Assembly (NCBI RefSeq): GCF_034424625.1
Contig: NZ_CP139976.1
Coordinates: forward strand, 2,108,001-2,172,000
Direction of reading: 5' to 3'
DNA length: 64,000 bases
From: Janthinobacterium lividum
GTDB lineage: Bacteria; Pseudomonadota; Gammaproteobacteria; Burkholderiales; Burkholderiaceae_D
This document shows, in pieces, positions 9,844 through 17,406 of this stretch. The notes under the pieces are model-generated. The model saw only the letters and a program-made list of their open reading frames with translations. It ran no database searches and had not been told where the DNA came from. The position numbers and the translations under genes were made by a program. How positions within the stretch are numbered: the stretch's first letter is position 1; every line of letters starts with the position of its first letter.

Positions 9844-10380
9844 ATGACCCAAACATCTGTTGAGATTCCAGCTGGCATCGATACGGCAGCCATCCGCGCT
9901 GCCGCCAAAAACCTGGACGACGGCGCCGTGACGGCCGGCTACCAGGGCGACCGCCAGGAGTTGATTACCCTGTTGAATGGGGCGCTGGCCACCGAACTGG
10001 TGTGTATTGCGCGCTATAAACGCCATTACTACACGGTGAGCGGACGCGATAACGGCACCATCAAGGCCGAGTTCCTTGAACATGCGCAGCAGGAACAGGA
10101 GCACGCCGACTGGCTGGCTGAACGCATCGTGCAATTGAATGGCAAGCCAGATTTTAATCCTGCAACATTGCTTGCGCGTAGCCATGCCGAGTATGATGAC
10201 TCCGAAGACGTGCAGAGCATGGTGCGTGCCAATCTGATCGCGGAACGGGTAGCGATCGAGTCGTATCGCCAGATGATCGTGAAAATCGGCGACAAAGACC
10301 CGACCACACGCCATTTGTTGATCAAGATCATGGCTGTCGAGGAAGAGCACGCCGATGATATGCGCGATCTAATGGAATAG
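9844..10380 (+). CDS. Ferritin-like / bacterioferritin-type di-iron protein
   Basis: A 178-residue four-helix protein. The iron-binding pattern is visible: Glu51 in ATELVCIARY, the EQEH motif (Glu84-x-x-His87), AERVAIES in the third helix and EEEHADD in the fourth. These match the two ExxH/E pairs of bacterioferritin-like and Dps-like proteins, which store iron and protect against peroxide. The length is slightly above the 155-160 usual for Bfr because of an N-terminal extension. The start at 9844 is chosen for AAAGGAAAC before it; an in-frame ATG at 9820 lacks this. It is 58 bases ahead of the yqjD-like operon. Confidence 0.82.
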   Translation: MTQTSVEIPAGIDTAAIRAAAKNLDDGAVTAGYQGDRQELITLLNGALATELVCIARYKRHYYTVSGRDNGTIKAEFLEHAQQEQEHADWLAERIVQLNGKPDFNPATLLARSHAEYDDSEDVQSMVRANLIAERVAIESYRQMIVKIGDKDPTTRHLLIKIMAVEEEHADDMRDLME

Positions 10381-10438
10381 TGTTTTTGAGTAAAGTAGGT
10401 ATAGTAACTACATTCATCCACAGCTAAGGAGCTAAACC

Positions 10439-10741
10439 ATGTTGGAAAACAATATCACCACCGTCAATAACGATGTCAAAACCTTGGTCAAGGATGCGCA
10501 AGCCCTGTTCAGCGCCGCTGCCGCCCTGACCGGCGAAAAAGCCGATGAAGTGCGCGTCAAGGGCATGAAAACCCTGGATGCCGCCCTGGCCAAGGCGCAT
10601 GAAGCGCAAGCGTCGGCCATCGTTGCCACCAAGCAGCTCGCCTCCCAGGCTGACGGCTATGTCAAGGAAAACCCATGGCGCACGGTGGCCGTCGCCGCTG
10701 GCGTCGGCGTACTGGTCGGCTTCATCCTGGGCCGCAAGTAA
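10439..10741 (+). CDS. DUF883 family protein (YqjD/ElaB-like)
   Basis: A 100-residue protein: a soluble helical N-terminal part, then one C-terminal membrane helix (VAVAAGVGVLVGFILGRK) preceded by ENPWRT, the signature of YqjD/ElaB inner-membrane proteins that bind ribosomes in E. coli. AAGGAGC precedes the ATG. It heads a tight operon with YqjE-like and YqjK-position genes (18- and 21-base gaps), the same order as in E. coli yqjDEK. Confidence 0.88.
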   Translation: MLENNITTVNNDVKTLVKDAQALFSAAAALTGEKADEVRVKGMKTLDAALAKAHEAQASAIVATKQLASQADGYVKENPWRTVAVAAGVGVLVGFILGRK

Positions 10742-10759
10742 TCCACTGTCAGGAGCGAT

Positions 10760-11146
10760 ATGGACAAGTCTGCTTCGTCTCACCAGGGGCCGGGATTGAT
10801 CGGCTCGGTCGCCGGCCTGGCCAAAAACGCCGTCGGACTGATGTTGTCGCGGCTGGAACTGGCCACCATCGAACTGTCGGAAGTGCGCAATCACATGCTG
10901 CAGCTGATTGTCATTTTCGCGCTGGCGACCGTGGCGGGCTTGTTTGCCATCGCTTACGGCAGCGTGCTGATCGTCTTTCTGGCCTGGGATAGCCTGGGCT
11001 GGAAGATCCTGGCGATCATGACGGTCGTGTTCGTACTGCTGGCCATCGCCCTGGTCATGTATGCGCGCGCCATGCTGCGTCAAGGAAAGCTGTCCATGCC
11101 GGCCACCATGGCGGAATTGAAGGCTGACCGCGACATGCTGATGTAA
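10760..11146 (+). CDS. DUF1469 / phage-holin-like membrane protein (YqjE-like)
   Basis: A 128-residue protein with two adjoining membrane helices (about 48-72 and 76-102) flanked by charged ends, as in YqjE. It is the second gene of the yqjDE-like operon, preceded by AGGAGCGAT. Despite the holin-like name used in databases, nothing here suggests phage. Confidence 0.85.
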   Translation: MDKSASSHQGPGLIGSVAGLAKNAVGLMLSRLELATIELSEVRNHMLQLIVIFALATVAGLFAIAYGSVLIVFLAWDSLGWKILAIMTVVFVLLAIALVMYARAMLRQGKLSMPATMAELKADRDMLM

Positions 11147-11167
11147 GCTGCATTACGAGGAGAATTC

Positions 11168-11506
11168 ATGTCGGACAACGACAAACTGGCGGCGCAAGCC
11201 GCCCGCAAGCGCCTGCTGATCGCCCAGGGCGAAATGTACCGCGTGGGCATCGTGCATGCGCGCGCCAACGTGGGCTATGCGCTGCGCCCGGAATCGATGC
11301 TGCAGGGCGTGGTCGAAACGGCGGTCGGCTTTGCCGGCCACCGCGTCGAATCCCTGCTGGCGCCGGGCGGTATGCGTTTGCAAGGCGCCATGCCCTATGT
11401 GCTGACGGCGCTATCGTTTATCGGACGCAAGAAGCTGGTCAAGCCGGCCCTGGTCCTCGTGGCCGTGGCCGCCGTCGCCGCCAGCTGGCTGCGCCGCAAG
11501 CGCTGA
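11168..11506 (+). CDS. Third gene of yqjDE-like operon, membrane-anchored, unknown function
   Basis: A 112-residue protein with a basic N-terminal region and a C-terminal helix (KPALVLVAVAAVAASWLRRKR). Its position matches yqjK in E. coli, but I cannot recognise the family from sequence alone. GAGGAGAATTC precedes the ATG. A strong terminator follows the stop. Confidence 0.75.
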   Translation: MSDNDKLAAQAARKRLLIAQGEMYRVGIVHARANVGYALRPESMLQGVVETAVGFAGHRVESLLAPGGMRLQGAMPYVLTALSFIGRKKLVKPALVLVAVAAVAASWLRRKR

Positions 11507-11527
11507 ACGCCAGCCGTGTTGCACAGG

Positions 11528-11554
11528 AACGCCGTCATTGACGGCGTTTTTTTT
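11528..11554 (+). terminator. Rho-independent terminator of yqjDE-like operon
   Basis: AACGCCGTC, loop ATT, GACGGCGTT, continuing into eight T in total. It ends the operon starting at 10439. Confidence 0.92.
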
Positions 11555-11640
11555 GCCTGTACCCAAGGCTCGGCGCAGACAGGCGCAATCCCTTACAATG
11601 ATTCACGCCGCATCCGCGCGGCGGACAGAGGGCTATCTTG

Positions 11641-12795
11641 ATGACGAATTCGAAGACACCGATCAATCAGTTAAATCCTTCGCGCCTGCGCATCGTGCTG
11701 GTGCTGCAAGGCGGCGGCGCACTGGGCGCCTACCAGGCCGGCGTCTACCACGCGCTGCACGAACATGGCCTGGCGCCCGACTGGGTGGTGGGCACCTCGA
11801 TCGGCGCCATCAATGCCGCCATTCTGGCAGGTAACAAGCACGAAGACCGGCTCGTGCGTCTGAAGGAATTCTGGCAGCGCGTGGCGCACCGCGACAGCAT
11901 CGACATGAACCTGGTATCGGACCAGCAGCGCCGCTCGAACATCTGGCTGGCCACGCTCGATACGCTGCTGCGCGGCGTGCCCGGCTTCTTCAAGCCGCGT
12001 GCCTTCAGCCTGTTTCCCGCCGGAATTGCCGTCAAGCCGGAAGAGGCCAGCTTCTATGACACCAGCGAGCTGTCCAGTACCCTCGAGGAACTGGTCGATT
12101 TCGATTACCTGAACCAGCCCGGCGGCATGCGCCTGACCGTCAACGCCTTGCGCGTCAAATGCGGCAGCCTCACCAGTTTCGACAGCCAGCAGCAGCCCCT
12201 GACGGCGGACCATATCCGCGCCAGCGGCGCCTTGCCGCCCGGTTTTGCCGGCGTGCGCGTCGATGGCGATTTATATTGGGACGGCGGCCTGTACTCGAAC
12301 ACGCCGCTGGAAACCGTGCTTGACGACACGCCCCACGTCGACACCCTGGTCTTCATGGTCGACCTGTGGAGCTCGGAAGGACCGGAACCGACCACCCTGG
12401 ACGAAGTGCAGACGCGGCAAAAGGACGTGACCTTCGCGTCGCGCTCGAAGCGGCATATCGCCGATTACGTCAATACACATACCTTGCAGCGCAAATTGCG
12501 CGAACTGTACGCCGGCCTGCCCGACACAAAGCACAACCGTCAGCAGACGGAAGAGCTGGTGGCGCTCGGTTGCGACAGCACCATGCACATCGTACGCCTG
12601 CCGTATGCGGGGCGCGACTGGCACATGGCGGCCAAGGATATCAATTTTTCCCGGGGCTCCATCGAGTGGCGCTGGGAGCAGGGCTACCAGGATGGCTTGC
12701 GCGCGATCAAGGCGGCCGGCTGGCTGGCCTTTGTCACGGAAGATACGCCACTCGTGGTGCACGAGTTGCCGCCCTACGAGCGCGACGCCGCCTGA
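11641..12795 (+). CDS. Patatin-like phospholipase with DUF3734
   Basis: A 384-residue patatin-type hydrolase. The oxyanion loop is QGGGALGAYQ, the nucleophile elbow GTSIGAINAA (Ser of GxSxG), and the second catalytic residue the Asp of WDGGLYSNTP. The C-terminal third (about 275-380, including FSRGSIEWRWEQGYQDG) is the DUF3734 region. The TTG three bases earlier is not needed; ATG at 11641 is used. It acts on acyl-ester lipids; the substrate and location are not shown by sequence, and no signal peptide is present. The stop lies inside a palindrome (12787-12804). Confidence 0.87.
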   Translation: MTNSKTPINQLNPSRLRIVLVLQGGGALGAYQAGVYHALHEHGLAPDWVVGTSIGAINAAILAGNKHEDRLVRLKEFWQRVAHRDSIDMNLVSDQQRRSNIWLATLDTLLRGVPGFFKPRAFSLFPAGIAVKPEEASFYDTSELSSTLEELVDFDYLNQPGGMRLTVNALRVKCGSLTSFDSQQQPLTADHIRASGALPPGFAGVRVDGDLYWDGGLYSNTPLETVLDDTPHVDTLVFMVDLWSSEGPEPTTLDEVQTRQKDVTFASRSKRHIADYVNTHTLQRKLRELYAGLPDTKHNRQQTEELVALGCDSTMHIVRLPYAGRDWHMAAKDINFSRGSIEWRWEQGYQDGLRAIKAAGWLAFVTEDTPLVVHELPPYERDAA

Positions 12796-12829
12796 TCAGG
12801 CGGCATGGCAATAGCATCACTGCGGCGCA

Positions 12830-13132
12830 TCACTGCGGATGGGCCGCTACACGCAGTTTTTCCGCGTTGGCCATGTCTTGCCGATACGTGTCCTGCGCGT
12901 CCTTCAGACAGGTGGGGCGCGCGGCGGATGGTTCCGAACGGCAGGCTTTTTTGGCCTCGGCCAGCGCGGCGGCGATTTCCTTGCGCAGGGTGCGCAGCTG
13001 GGCTTGCGCCGTGCTGTCTTCCTGATACCAGCGTTGCGGGTCGCCCGGCTGCGGCGTGGCCGTCTGCGCCATTGCCAGTGGCGCCAGGCTGCAGGCGAAC
13101 AGGGTGGCCAAGAGTGTGTTGTAGATAGTCAT
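12830..13132 (-). CDS. Secreted protein of unknown function
   Basis: A 100-residue protein with a cleavable signal peptide (ending LAMAQ) and a mature part rich in Ala, Arg and Lys with two cysteines (KKACRSEPSAARPTC), probably disulfide-linked in the periplasm. I do not recognise the family. AAGGAGGAAATATC precedes the ATG. It follows the DUF3309 gene, from which a terminator separates it. Confidence 0.72.
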   Translation of the reverse strand: MTIYNTLLATLFACSLAPLAMAQTATPQPGDPQRWYQEDSTAQAQLRTLRKEIAAALAEAKKACRSEPSAARPTCLKDAQDTYRQDMANAEKLRVAAHPQ

Positions 13133-13152
13133 GATATTTCCTCCTTGAAATG

Positions 13153-13176
13153 AAAAAGGCGCCGCAGCGCCTTTTT
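13153..13176 (-). terminator. Rho-independent terminator after DUF3309 gene
   Basis: AAAAAGGCGC, loop CGCA, GCGCCTTTTT. It reads as a terminator on either strand; by position it ends the DUF3309 transcript just upstream of the secreted-protein gene on the minus strand. Confidence 0.85.
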
Positions 13177-13329
13177 TTACAACCTGCCCGTCAGTAATAG
13201 CAGGATCAGTATCACTACGACCAGGCCGGCGATGCCGCTGGGGCCGTAACCCCAGTTGCGGCTATGCGGCCAGGTAGGCAGGACGCCGACCAGGGCCAGG
13301 ATCAAGATGATCAGAATGATGGTGCCCAT
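13177..13329 (-). CDS. DUF3309 family small membrane protein
   Basis: A 50-residue protein: hydrophobic helix (TIILIILILALVGVLPTWP), a polar turn with HSRNWGYGPSG, then a second hydrophobic helix (GLVVVILILLLLTGRL). The LPTWPHSRNWGYGPSG core is the DUF3309 hallmark. AAGGAGTTGCC precedes the ATG. Members are common in proteobacteria and have no known function. Confidence 0.88.
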   Translation of the reverse strand: MGTIILIILILALVGVLPTWPHSRNWGYGPSGIAGLVVVILILLLLTGRL

Positions 13330-13396
13330 GGCAACTCCTTGTTATCGTACGACTCATGCGGGATGGCGGCTGCCTGTTGGCAAGCTCCGCCGAAAA

Positions 13397-13843
13397 TTAA
13401 TAGCGGTAGACGCGGCCGTCAACGACGCGCACGCGGTTGCCCGGGCGCAGATCATTCGCGTTGTCCTGCACCACGGTGCGGTATTCGCCGTTGTCGAGGC
13501 GTACGCTGATCTGGTAGGCCTGCGCTTGCTGCCTGCGGCCTTCCACCTGGTTGCCCACGACGCCGCCGGCGACGGCGCCCGCCACGGTGGCGGCCGTGCG
13601 TCCGCCGCCCGAGCCGATGGTATTGCCCAGCAGTGCGCCGGCGATGCCGCCGACCACGGCGCCCGCGCCGCTGGTTTGTCCGCCGCCCTGCACGATCTGG
13701 ATGGAGTCGACGGTGCCGTACATGGCGGATTCAGGCTGGTTGGCCGGGTAATATTGTTGTGACTGGGAAGGACCGGTGGCGCAACCGCTCAGTGCGGCGG
13801 TGGCGGCGAGCATCAGTGCAGCCAAGGTGGCGTTGGTTTTCAT
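13397..13843 (-). CDS. Glycine-zipper 2TM outer-membrane lipoprotein
   Basis: A 148-residue lipoprotein: lipobox ALSGC (Cys21), a segment with YGTVDSIQIV, a glycine-zipper hairpin (GAGAVVGGIAGALLGNTIGSG, GAVAGGVVGNQVEG), and a C-terminal SH3-like end (VRLDNGEYRTV, GNRVRVVDGRVYRY). This is the SlyB/17-kDa antigen plan. It is a paralogue of 4163-4831, sharing the C-terminal layout. An operator-like palindrome and a well-placed -10 lie 61-76 bases upstream. Confidence 0.87.
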   Translation of the reverse strand: MKTNATLAALMLAATAALSGCATGPSQSQQYYPANQPESAMYGTVDSIQIVQGGGQTSGAGAVVGGIAGALLGNTIGSGGGRTAATVAGAVAGGVVGNQVEGRRQQAQAYQISVRLDNGEYRTVVQDNANDLRPGNRVRVVDGRVYRY

Positions 13844-13903
13844 TTTATTCTCCTGACGAGGTGAGGGTGTAGTGCCATCTTAGTCATGCCCCTGTTTCCG
13901 GTC

Positions 13904-13919
13904 TGTACGCTGCCGCACG
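13904..13919 (-). promoter_or_regulatory. Palindromic operator TGTACG-CTGC-CGCACG (site 4) with -10 TAAGAT
   Basis: One perfect arm and one degenerate arm, upstream of the lipoprotein gene starting at 13843. On the minus strand TAAGAT (13882-13877) falls exactly where the -10 should be if the palindrome centre is at -41.5. Confidence 0.55.
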
Positions 13920-14019
13920 TACTTATTTGGTGCCGAAAATGGTATTTTTTACCGGAACGATCCAGCAAAACGTTGTTATTTATCCCTGTCTGCCTTCCGC
14001 TTTCAAAATAAATTACTTG

Positions 14020-14035
14020 TGTACGGCAGCGTACA
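14020..14035 (+). promoter_or_regulatory. Palindromic operator TGTACG-GCAG-CGTACA (site 5) with -10 TAAAAC
   Basis: Perfect arms, upstream of the secreted cysteine-repeat protein starting at 14110. TAAAAC at 14057-14062 falls at the -10 position for a class II Crp-type promoter centred at -41.5. Sites 4 and 5 serve divergent genes. Confidence 0.6.
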
Positions 14036-14109
14036 GAAGAGAGGCGGCGATCCACGTAAAACGGTAGTCATGCCAAGCAGACATGCTTGTCACTACCAGG
14101 GAGAAATAC

Positions 14110-14664
14110 ATGAACAAGAATAAGCTTTTCACCGCCATCGTTGTCAGCCTGGCGTGCGCCGCCTGGGGCGGCCAGGCCGTGGCTGCCACGCCGGAAGCAA
14201 AAGCAGCCTACAAGGCGGCCAATGAACAGGCGGGCCTGAATTACAAGCTGGCCCATGCCGAATGCGAAAAAATCACGGGCAACCCGAAGGATGTCTGCAT
14301 CGCCGAAGCAAAGGCCGTGCGCACCTACGATGAAGCTGTGGCCCAGGCGCAATATACGAATACCCTGCGCGCCTACACCAAGGCGCGCATCAAGATTGCC
14401 GATGCCAATTACGACGTCGACCTGACGCGCTGCAATGCGCTGACGGGCAACGACAAGGATGTCTGCGTCAAGCTGGCCAAGTCCACCAAGGTGGCGGCCC
14501 TGGCCGATGCCAAGGCAGACAAGAAAGTCATCGAAGCGCGCAGCGATGCGCGTGAAGCAAAAAGAAAAGCCGAGTACAAGGTCGCGACAGAAAAATGCGA
14601 TGCATTAGCCGGCGCAGCCAAGGATGACTGTATCAAGGCTGCAAAAACCCAGTTCGGTTACTGA
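14110..14664 (+). CDS. Secreted protein with three cysteine-pair repeats
   Basis: A 184-residue protein with a signal peptide (ending AVAA, about residue 25). The mature part is an Ala/Lys-rich helix-former carrying three copies of the motif C-x(n)-G-x-x-K-D-x-C: CEKITGNPKDVC, CNALTGNDKDVC and CDALAGAAKDDC, each followed by a charged helix. Each cysteine pair could form a short disulfide loop in the periplasm. The family is unknown to me. ATG 14110 is used because GGGAGAA stands before it. It is preceded by a perfect TGTACG-N4-CGTACA palindrome. Confidence 0.78.
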   Translation: MNKNKLFTAIVVSLACAAWGGQAVAATPEAKAAYKAANEQAGLNYKLAHAECEKITGNPKDVCIAEAKAVRTYDEAVAQAQYTNTLRAYTKARIKIADANYDVDLTRCNALTGNDKDVCVKLAKSTKVAALADAKADKKVIEARSDAREAKRKAEYKVATEKCDALAGAAKDDCIKAAKTQFGY

Positions 14665-14746
14665 GCTCCCTCCGGCGCGCAGTCACCAAACTGGTATAAG
14701 AAGCTCATTGTGAGCACATTGATTGACCACTCCTAAGGAAAAAACC

Positions 14747-15058
14747 ATGAAATTCACCAAATCTATCGCTACTGGCCTTTTCGTCGCTTCCCTGTTCGCT
14801 GTTGCAGGTTGCGCTTCGACCCCAACCAAGGAAGGCACGGGCGAGTACATCGACGACGCGGCCATCACCACCAAAGTGAAAGCCAGCATCTTCAACGAGC
14901 CTACCCTGAAATCGACGGAAATCAACGTTGAAACCTTCAAGGGCGTGGTTCAGCTGAGCGGCTTCGTGGCCCAGCCAGCCGATGCCGCCAAAGCGGGTGA
15001 AATCACCCGTGGCGTCAAGGGCGTGAAGTCCGTGAAAAACGACATCCGCGTCAAGTAA
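14747..15058 (+). CDS. BON-domain lipoprotein
   Basis: A 103-residue protein: lipobox AVAGC (Cys22), then one BON domain (about 38-103) with the pattern DAAITTKVKASIFNE, VETFKGVVQLSGFV and VKGVKSVKNDIRVK. BON domains bind membranes or phospholipid; small single-BON lipoproteins resemble part of OsmY or Dol[14 protein letters not shown] precedes the ATG at 14747. A hairpin follows the gene. Confidence 0.87.
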   Translation: MKFTKSIATGLFVASLFAVAGCASTPTKEGTGEYIDDAAITTKVKASIFNEPTLKSTEINVETFKGVVQLSGFVAQPADAAKAGEITRGVKGVKSVKNDIRVK

Positions 15059-15070
15059 TGGCCTGACCTG

Positions 15071-15103
15071 CCGCAGCGGCCAGCCCCACGGCTGGCCCTG
15101 CGG
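15071..15103 (+). terminator. GC-rich hairpin after BON-domain gene
   Basis: GGCCAGCC / GGCTGGCC with loop CCAC, extended by CCGCA / TGCGG. No T-run follows, so termination is possible but unproven. Confidence 0.45.
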
Positions 15104-15130
15104 CCTTCCACCGACCGTCGCGGGAATCGC

Positions 15131-16327
15131 ATGCATATCCAGCCTACAGATACCCCGCCCGAGCCGGTGGCGGCTGCCTCCGCCGAGCCTGCCGGGCCAC
15201 CTCCCGGCGCGCCCGCGGAGCAGCCAGACTCATCCTTGCGTTTGCCGCTGCATGTCAATGCGCGTGGCATGGCGCTGGGCATCATCGCCACCGTCAGCTT
15301 CATTTATGCGCTGCAGTGGGCACAGAAATTCCTCATTCCCGTCATCTTCGGCATTTTCATCGCCTACACCCTCAATCCCGTCGTCGCCTGGCTGGAAAAG
15401 CTGCGCCTGCCGCGCGCCATCGGCGCCACGGCCGTCACGGCCCTGATCCTGTTCGGCTCCATCGTCGTGGTCGAGCGCGTGCAGGGCGAATTCGAATCCA
15501 TCGTTGAAGAATTGCCGGCCGCCACGCATAAGCTGTCGCGCCTGATCGCCGCCAGTACGGGCGGCAAGAACAGCACCTTCCAGAAGATGCAGGCCGTGGC
15601 CAATGAAATCGAGCAAGTGGCCGCTGGCGCCGAAGCGCGCCGCAACAACCGCCGCGCGGCCGCCGCCGAGGCGCCCAACTTCAAGATCATGGACTGGGTC
15701 TGGGCCGGCTCGCTGGGCCTGGTGGGCTTCCTCAGCCAGGCCACCATGGTCATCTTCCTCGTGTTTTTCCTGCTGTTGTCGGGCGATACCTTCAAGCGCA
15801 AGCTCGTCAAGCTGACGGGGCCGTCGCTGAGCCGCAAGAAGGTCACCGTGCACATCCTGGAAGACATCAATACGTCGATCCAGAACTATATGTTCATGCT
15901 GCTCGTCACGAATGGCTTGCTGGCGGTCCTGATGTGGATCGCCCTGCGCGTGATCGGCCTGGAAAACGCGGGCGCTTGGGCCATCGTGGCCGGCTTGCTG
16001 CACATCATGCCGTATTTCGGCCCCTTGCTCATCACCATCGCCACGGGCCTCGTTGCCTTCCTGCAGTTCGAATCGCTGGAAATGGTCTTGCTGGTGACGG
16101 GCACGTCGATGGCCATCGCCACCCTGGTGGGCACCTTTGTCACCACCTGGATGACGGGGCGCATCGCCCGGATGAATCCCACGGCCGTGTTCATCAGCCT
16201 GCTGTTCTGGGGCTGGCTGTGGGGCGTCTGGGGCTTGCTGCTGGGCGTGCCCATCATCGTCATCGTGAAGGTCGTGGCCGAGCGTGTGCAGGGCATGGAA
16301 GTGGTGGCCGAGCTGCTGGGCGAATAG
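15131..16327 (+). CDS. AI-2E family transporter (PerM-like)
   Basis: A 398-residue inner-membrane protein. After a Pro/Ala-rich cytosolic N-terminus (about 1-40) come about eight membrane helices in the AI-2E/PerM layout, with a long central extramembrane region (about 120-180). Conserved elements include FGIFIAYTLNPVVAWLE, AGLLHIMPYFGPLL and LFWGWLWGVWGLLLGVPI. The name comes from E. coli TqsA; most members have other or unknown substrates, some being Na+/H+ antiporters. The ribosome site before ATG 15131 is weak. Confidence 0.85.
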   Translation: MHIQPTDTPPEPVAAASAEPAGPPPGAPAEQPDSSLRLPLHVNARGMALGIIATVSFIYALQWAQKFLIPVIFGIFIAYTLNPVVAWLEKLRLPRAIGATAVTALILFGSIVVVERVQGEFESIVEELPAATHKLSRLIAASTGGKNSTFQKMQAVANEIEQVAAGAEARRNNRRAAAAEAPNFKIMDWVWAGSLGLVGFLSQATMVIFLVFFLLLSGDTFKRKLVKLTGPSLSRKKVTVHILEDINTSIQNYMFMLLVTNGLLAVLMWIALRVIGLENAGAWAIVAGLLHIMPYFGPLLITIATGLVAFLQFESLEMVLLVTGTSMAIATLVGTFVTTWMTGRIARMNPTAVFISLLFWGWLWGVWGLLLGVPIIVIVKVVAERVQGMEVVAELLGE

Positions 16328-16346
16328 CTTGCGGCAACGTAAAGAA

Positions 16347-16368
16347 AACGGCGCCCGCGGGCGCCGTT
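16347..16368. terminator. Hairpin between convergent AI-2E and BrkB genes
   Basis: A 22-base perfect palindrome (AACGGCGCCC-GC-GGGCGCCGTT). A's lie before it and only GTTG after it, so it is a better terminator for the minus strand. Confidence 0.6.
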
Positions 16369-16388
16369 GTTGCATGCAGACTTATCGC

Positions 16389-17336
16389 TTAGGACTGGTG
16401 GCGTTTCAGTATCTTGACTTGCACATCGCCATCGTCCGTCTTCGGCATATCCTTCATGCTGCCCAGCTGAAGGGCGAACTGGCGCGTGAATTCGGCGCCC
16501 AGGAAGAAGATTTGCGCTGAATAATATACCCACAGCAGCAGGGCCACCAGCGAACCGGCCGCGCCATAGCTGCTGGCCACGCCGCTGTTGCCGATATATA
16601 CGCCAATGGCGTATTTCCCCAGTGAAAACATGAAGGCCGTGCCGATGGCGCCGATCAGCACGTCGCGCCAGGACAGGCGCACGCGCGGCAGCATTTTATA
16701 GATGACGGCAAACAGGCTGGCGATGACGGCAAAGCCGATCAGGTTCGACAGGATGGTAAACAGCACGGCCGTGTCCTTCCACACGCCTTCCCAGAAGTTG
16801 GCGAGGATGGCCATGGCCGCGTTGACCACCAGCGACACCATCAGCAGGAAGGCCAGCACCAGCACCAGGCCGAAGGACAGCAAGCGCGTGCGCAGCATGT
16901 CCCAGGCGCCCGCTTCCTTCAGCGGCGGTACTTGCCAGATTTCATCGAGGCTGGCTTTCAGTTCGGCAAATACACTGGTGGCGCCGAACAGCAGCAGCGC
17001 GCTGGCGATGAGGGTGGCGATGCGTCCCTGCTCATGGTTCTTTGCGCCGGCCAGCACCAGCTGGATGGCTTCGGCGCCCTGCGTGCCCAGCAATCCCTGC
17101 AGTTGCCCCATCAGTTCGCCGCGCGCGGCGGCCGGGCCATAGAAAAAGCCGGCGATGGCAATCACCAGCACGAGGATGGGGGCGATGGAAAACAGGGTGT
17201 AGTAGGCGAGGGCCGCGCCCTTGCTCGAGGCGCGGTGTTCCAGCCATTCGGTGACGGAACAGACGATGACACTGCGCATCTGCTTGCTGAACGGCGCCAG
17301 GCCGGCCAGTCTGGGATAGCGGGTAGAAATATTCAT
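16389..17336 (-). CDS. YihY/BrkB family membrane protein
   Basis: A 315-residue inner-membrane protein with about six helices in the YihY/BrkB pattern: KGAALAYYTLFSIAPILVLVIA near residue 40, LIASALLLFGATSVFAELKASLDEIW, and SWRDVLIGAIGTAFMFSLGKYAIGVYIG. The function of the family is unsettled; it was once thought to be ribonuclease BN, which is wrong. The start is uncertain. ATG 17336 has no clear ribosome site and stands only 15 bases after a strong terminator. A later ATG at 17279 is also possible but would cut the N-terminus. Confidence 0.85.
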   Translation of the reverse strand: MNISTRYPRLAGLAPFSKQMRSVIVCSVTEWLEHRASSKGAALAYYTLFSIAPILVLVIAIAGFFYGPAAARGELMGQLQGLLGTQGAEAIQLVLAGAKNHEQGRIATLIASALLLFGATSVFAELKASLDEIWQVPPLKEAGAWDMLRTRLLSFGLVLVLAFLLMVSLVVNAAMAILANFWEGVWKDTAVLFTILSNLIGFAVIASLFAVIYKMLPRVRLSWRDVLIGAIGTAFMFSLGKYAIGVYIGNSGVASSYGAAGSLVALLLWVYYSAQIFFLGAEFTRQFALQLGSMKDMPKTDDGDVQVKILKRHQS

Positions 17337-17351
17337 GGTGGCTTTCAATGC

Positions 17352-17378
17352 AAAAAAGGGGCGCGAGCCCCTTTTTTT
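17352..17378 (-). terminator. Rho-independent terminator after ompA
   Basis: AAAAAAGGGGC, loop GCGA, GCCCCTTTTTT. On the minus strand it ends the ompA message 28 bases after its stop, directly before the BrkB gene. Confidence 0.9.
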
Positions 17379-17406
17379 ATTCACAAGTGGCGTACCACTG
17401 TTTAGC

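Noticed and set aside
10760..11146. Phage holin, hence prophage remnant
   Set aside because: The gene is the YqjE-like member of a yqjD-yqjE operon; no other phage gene is near.
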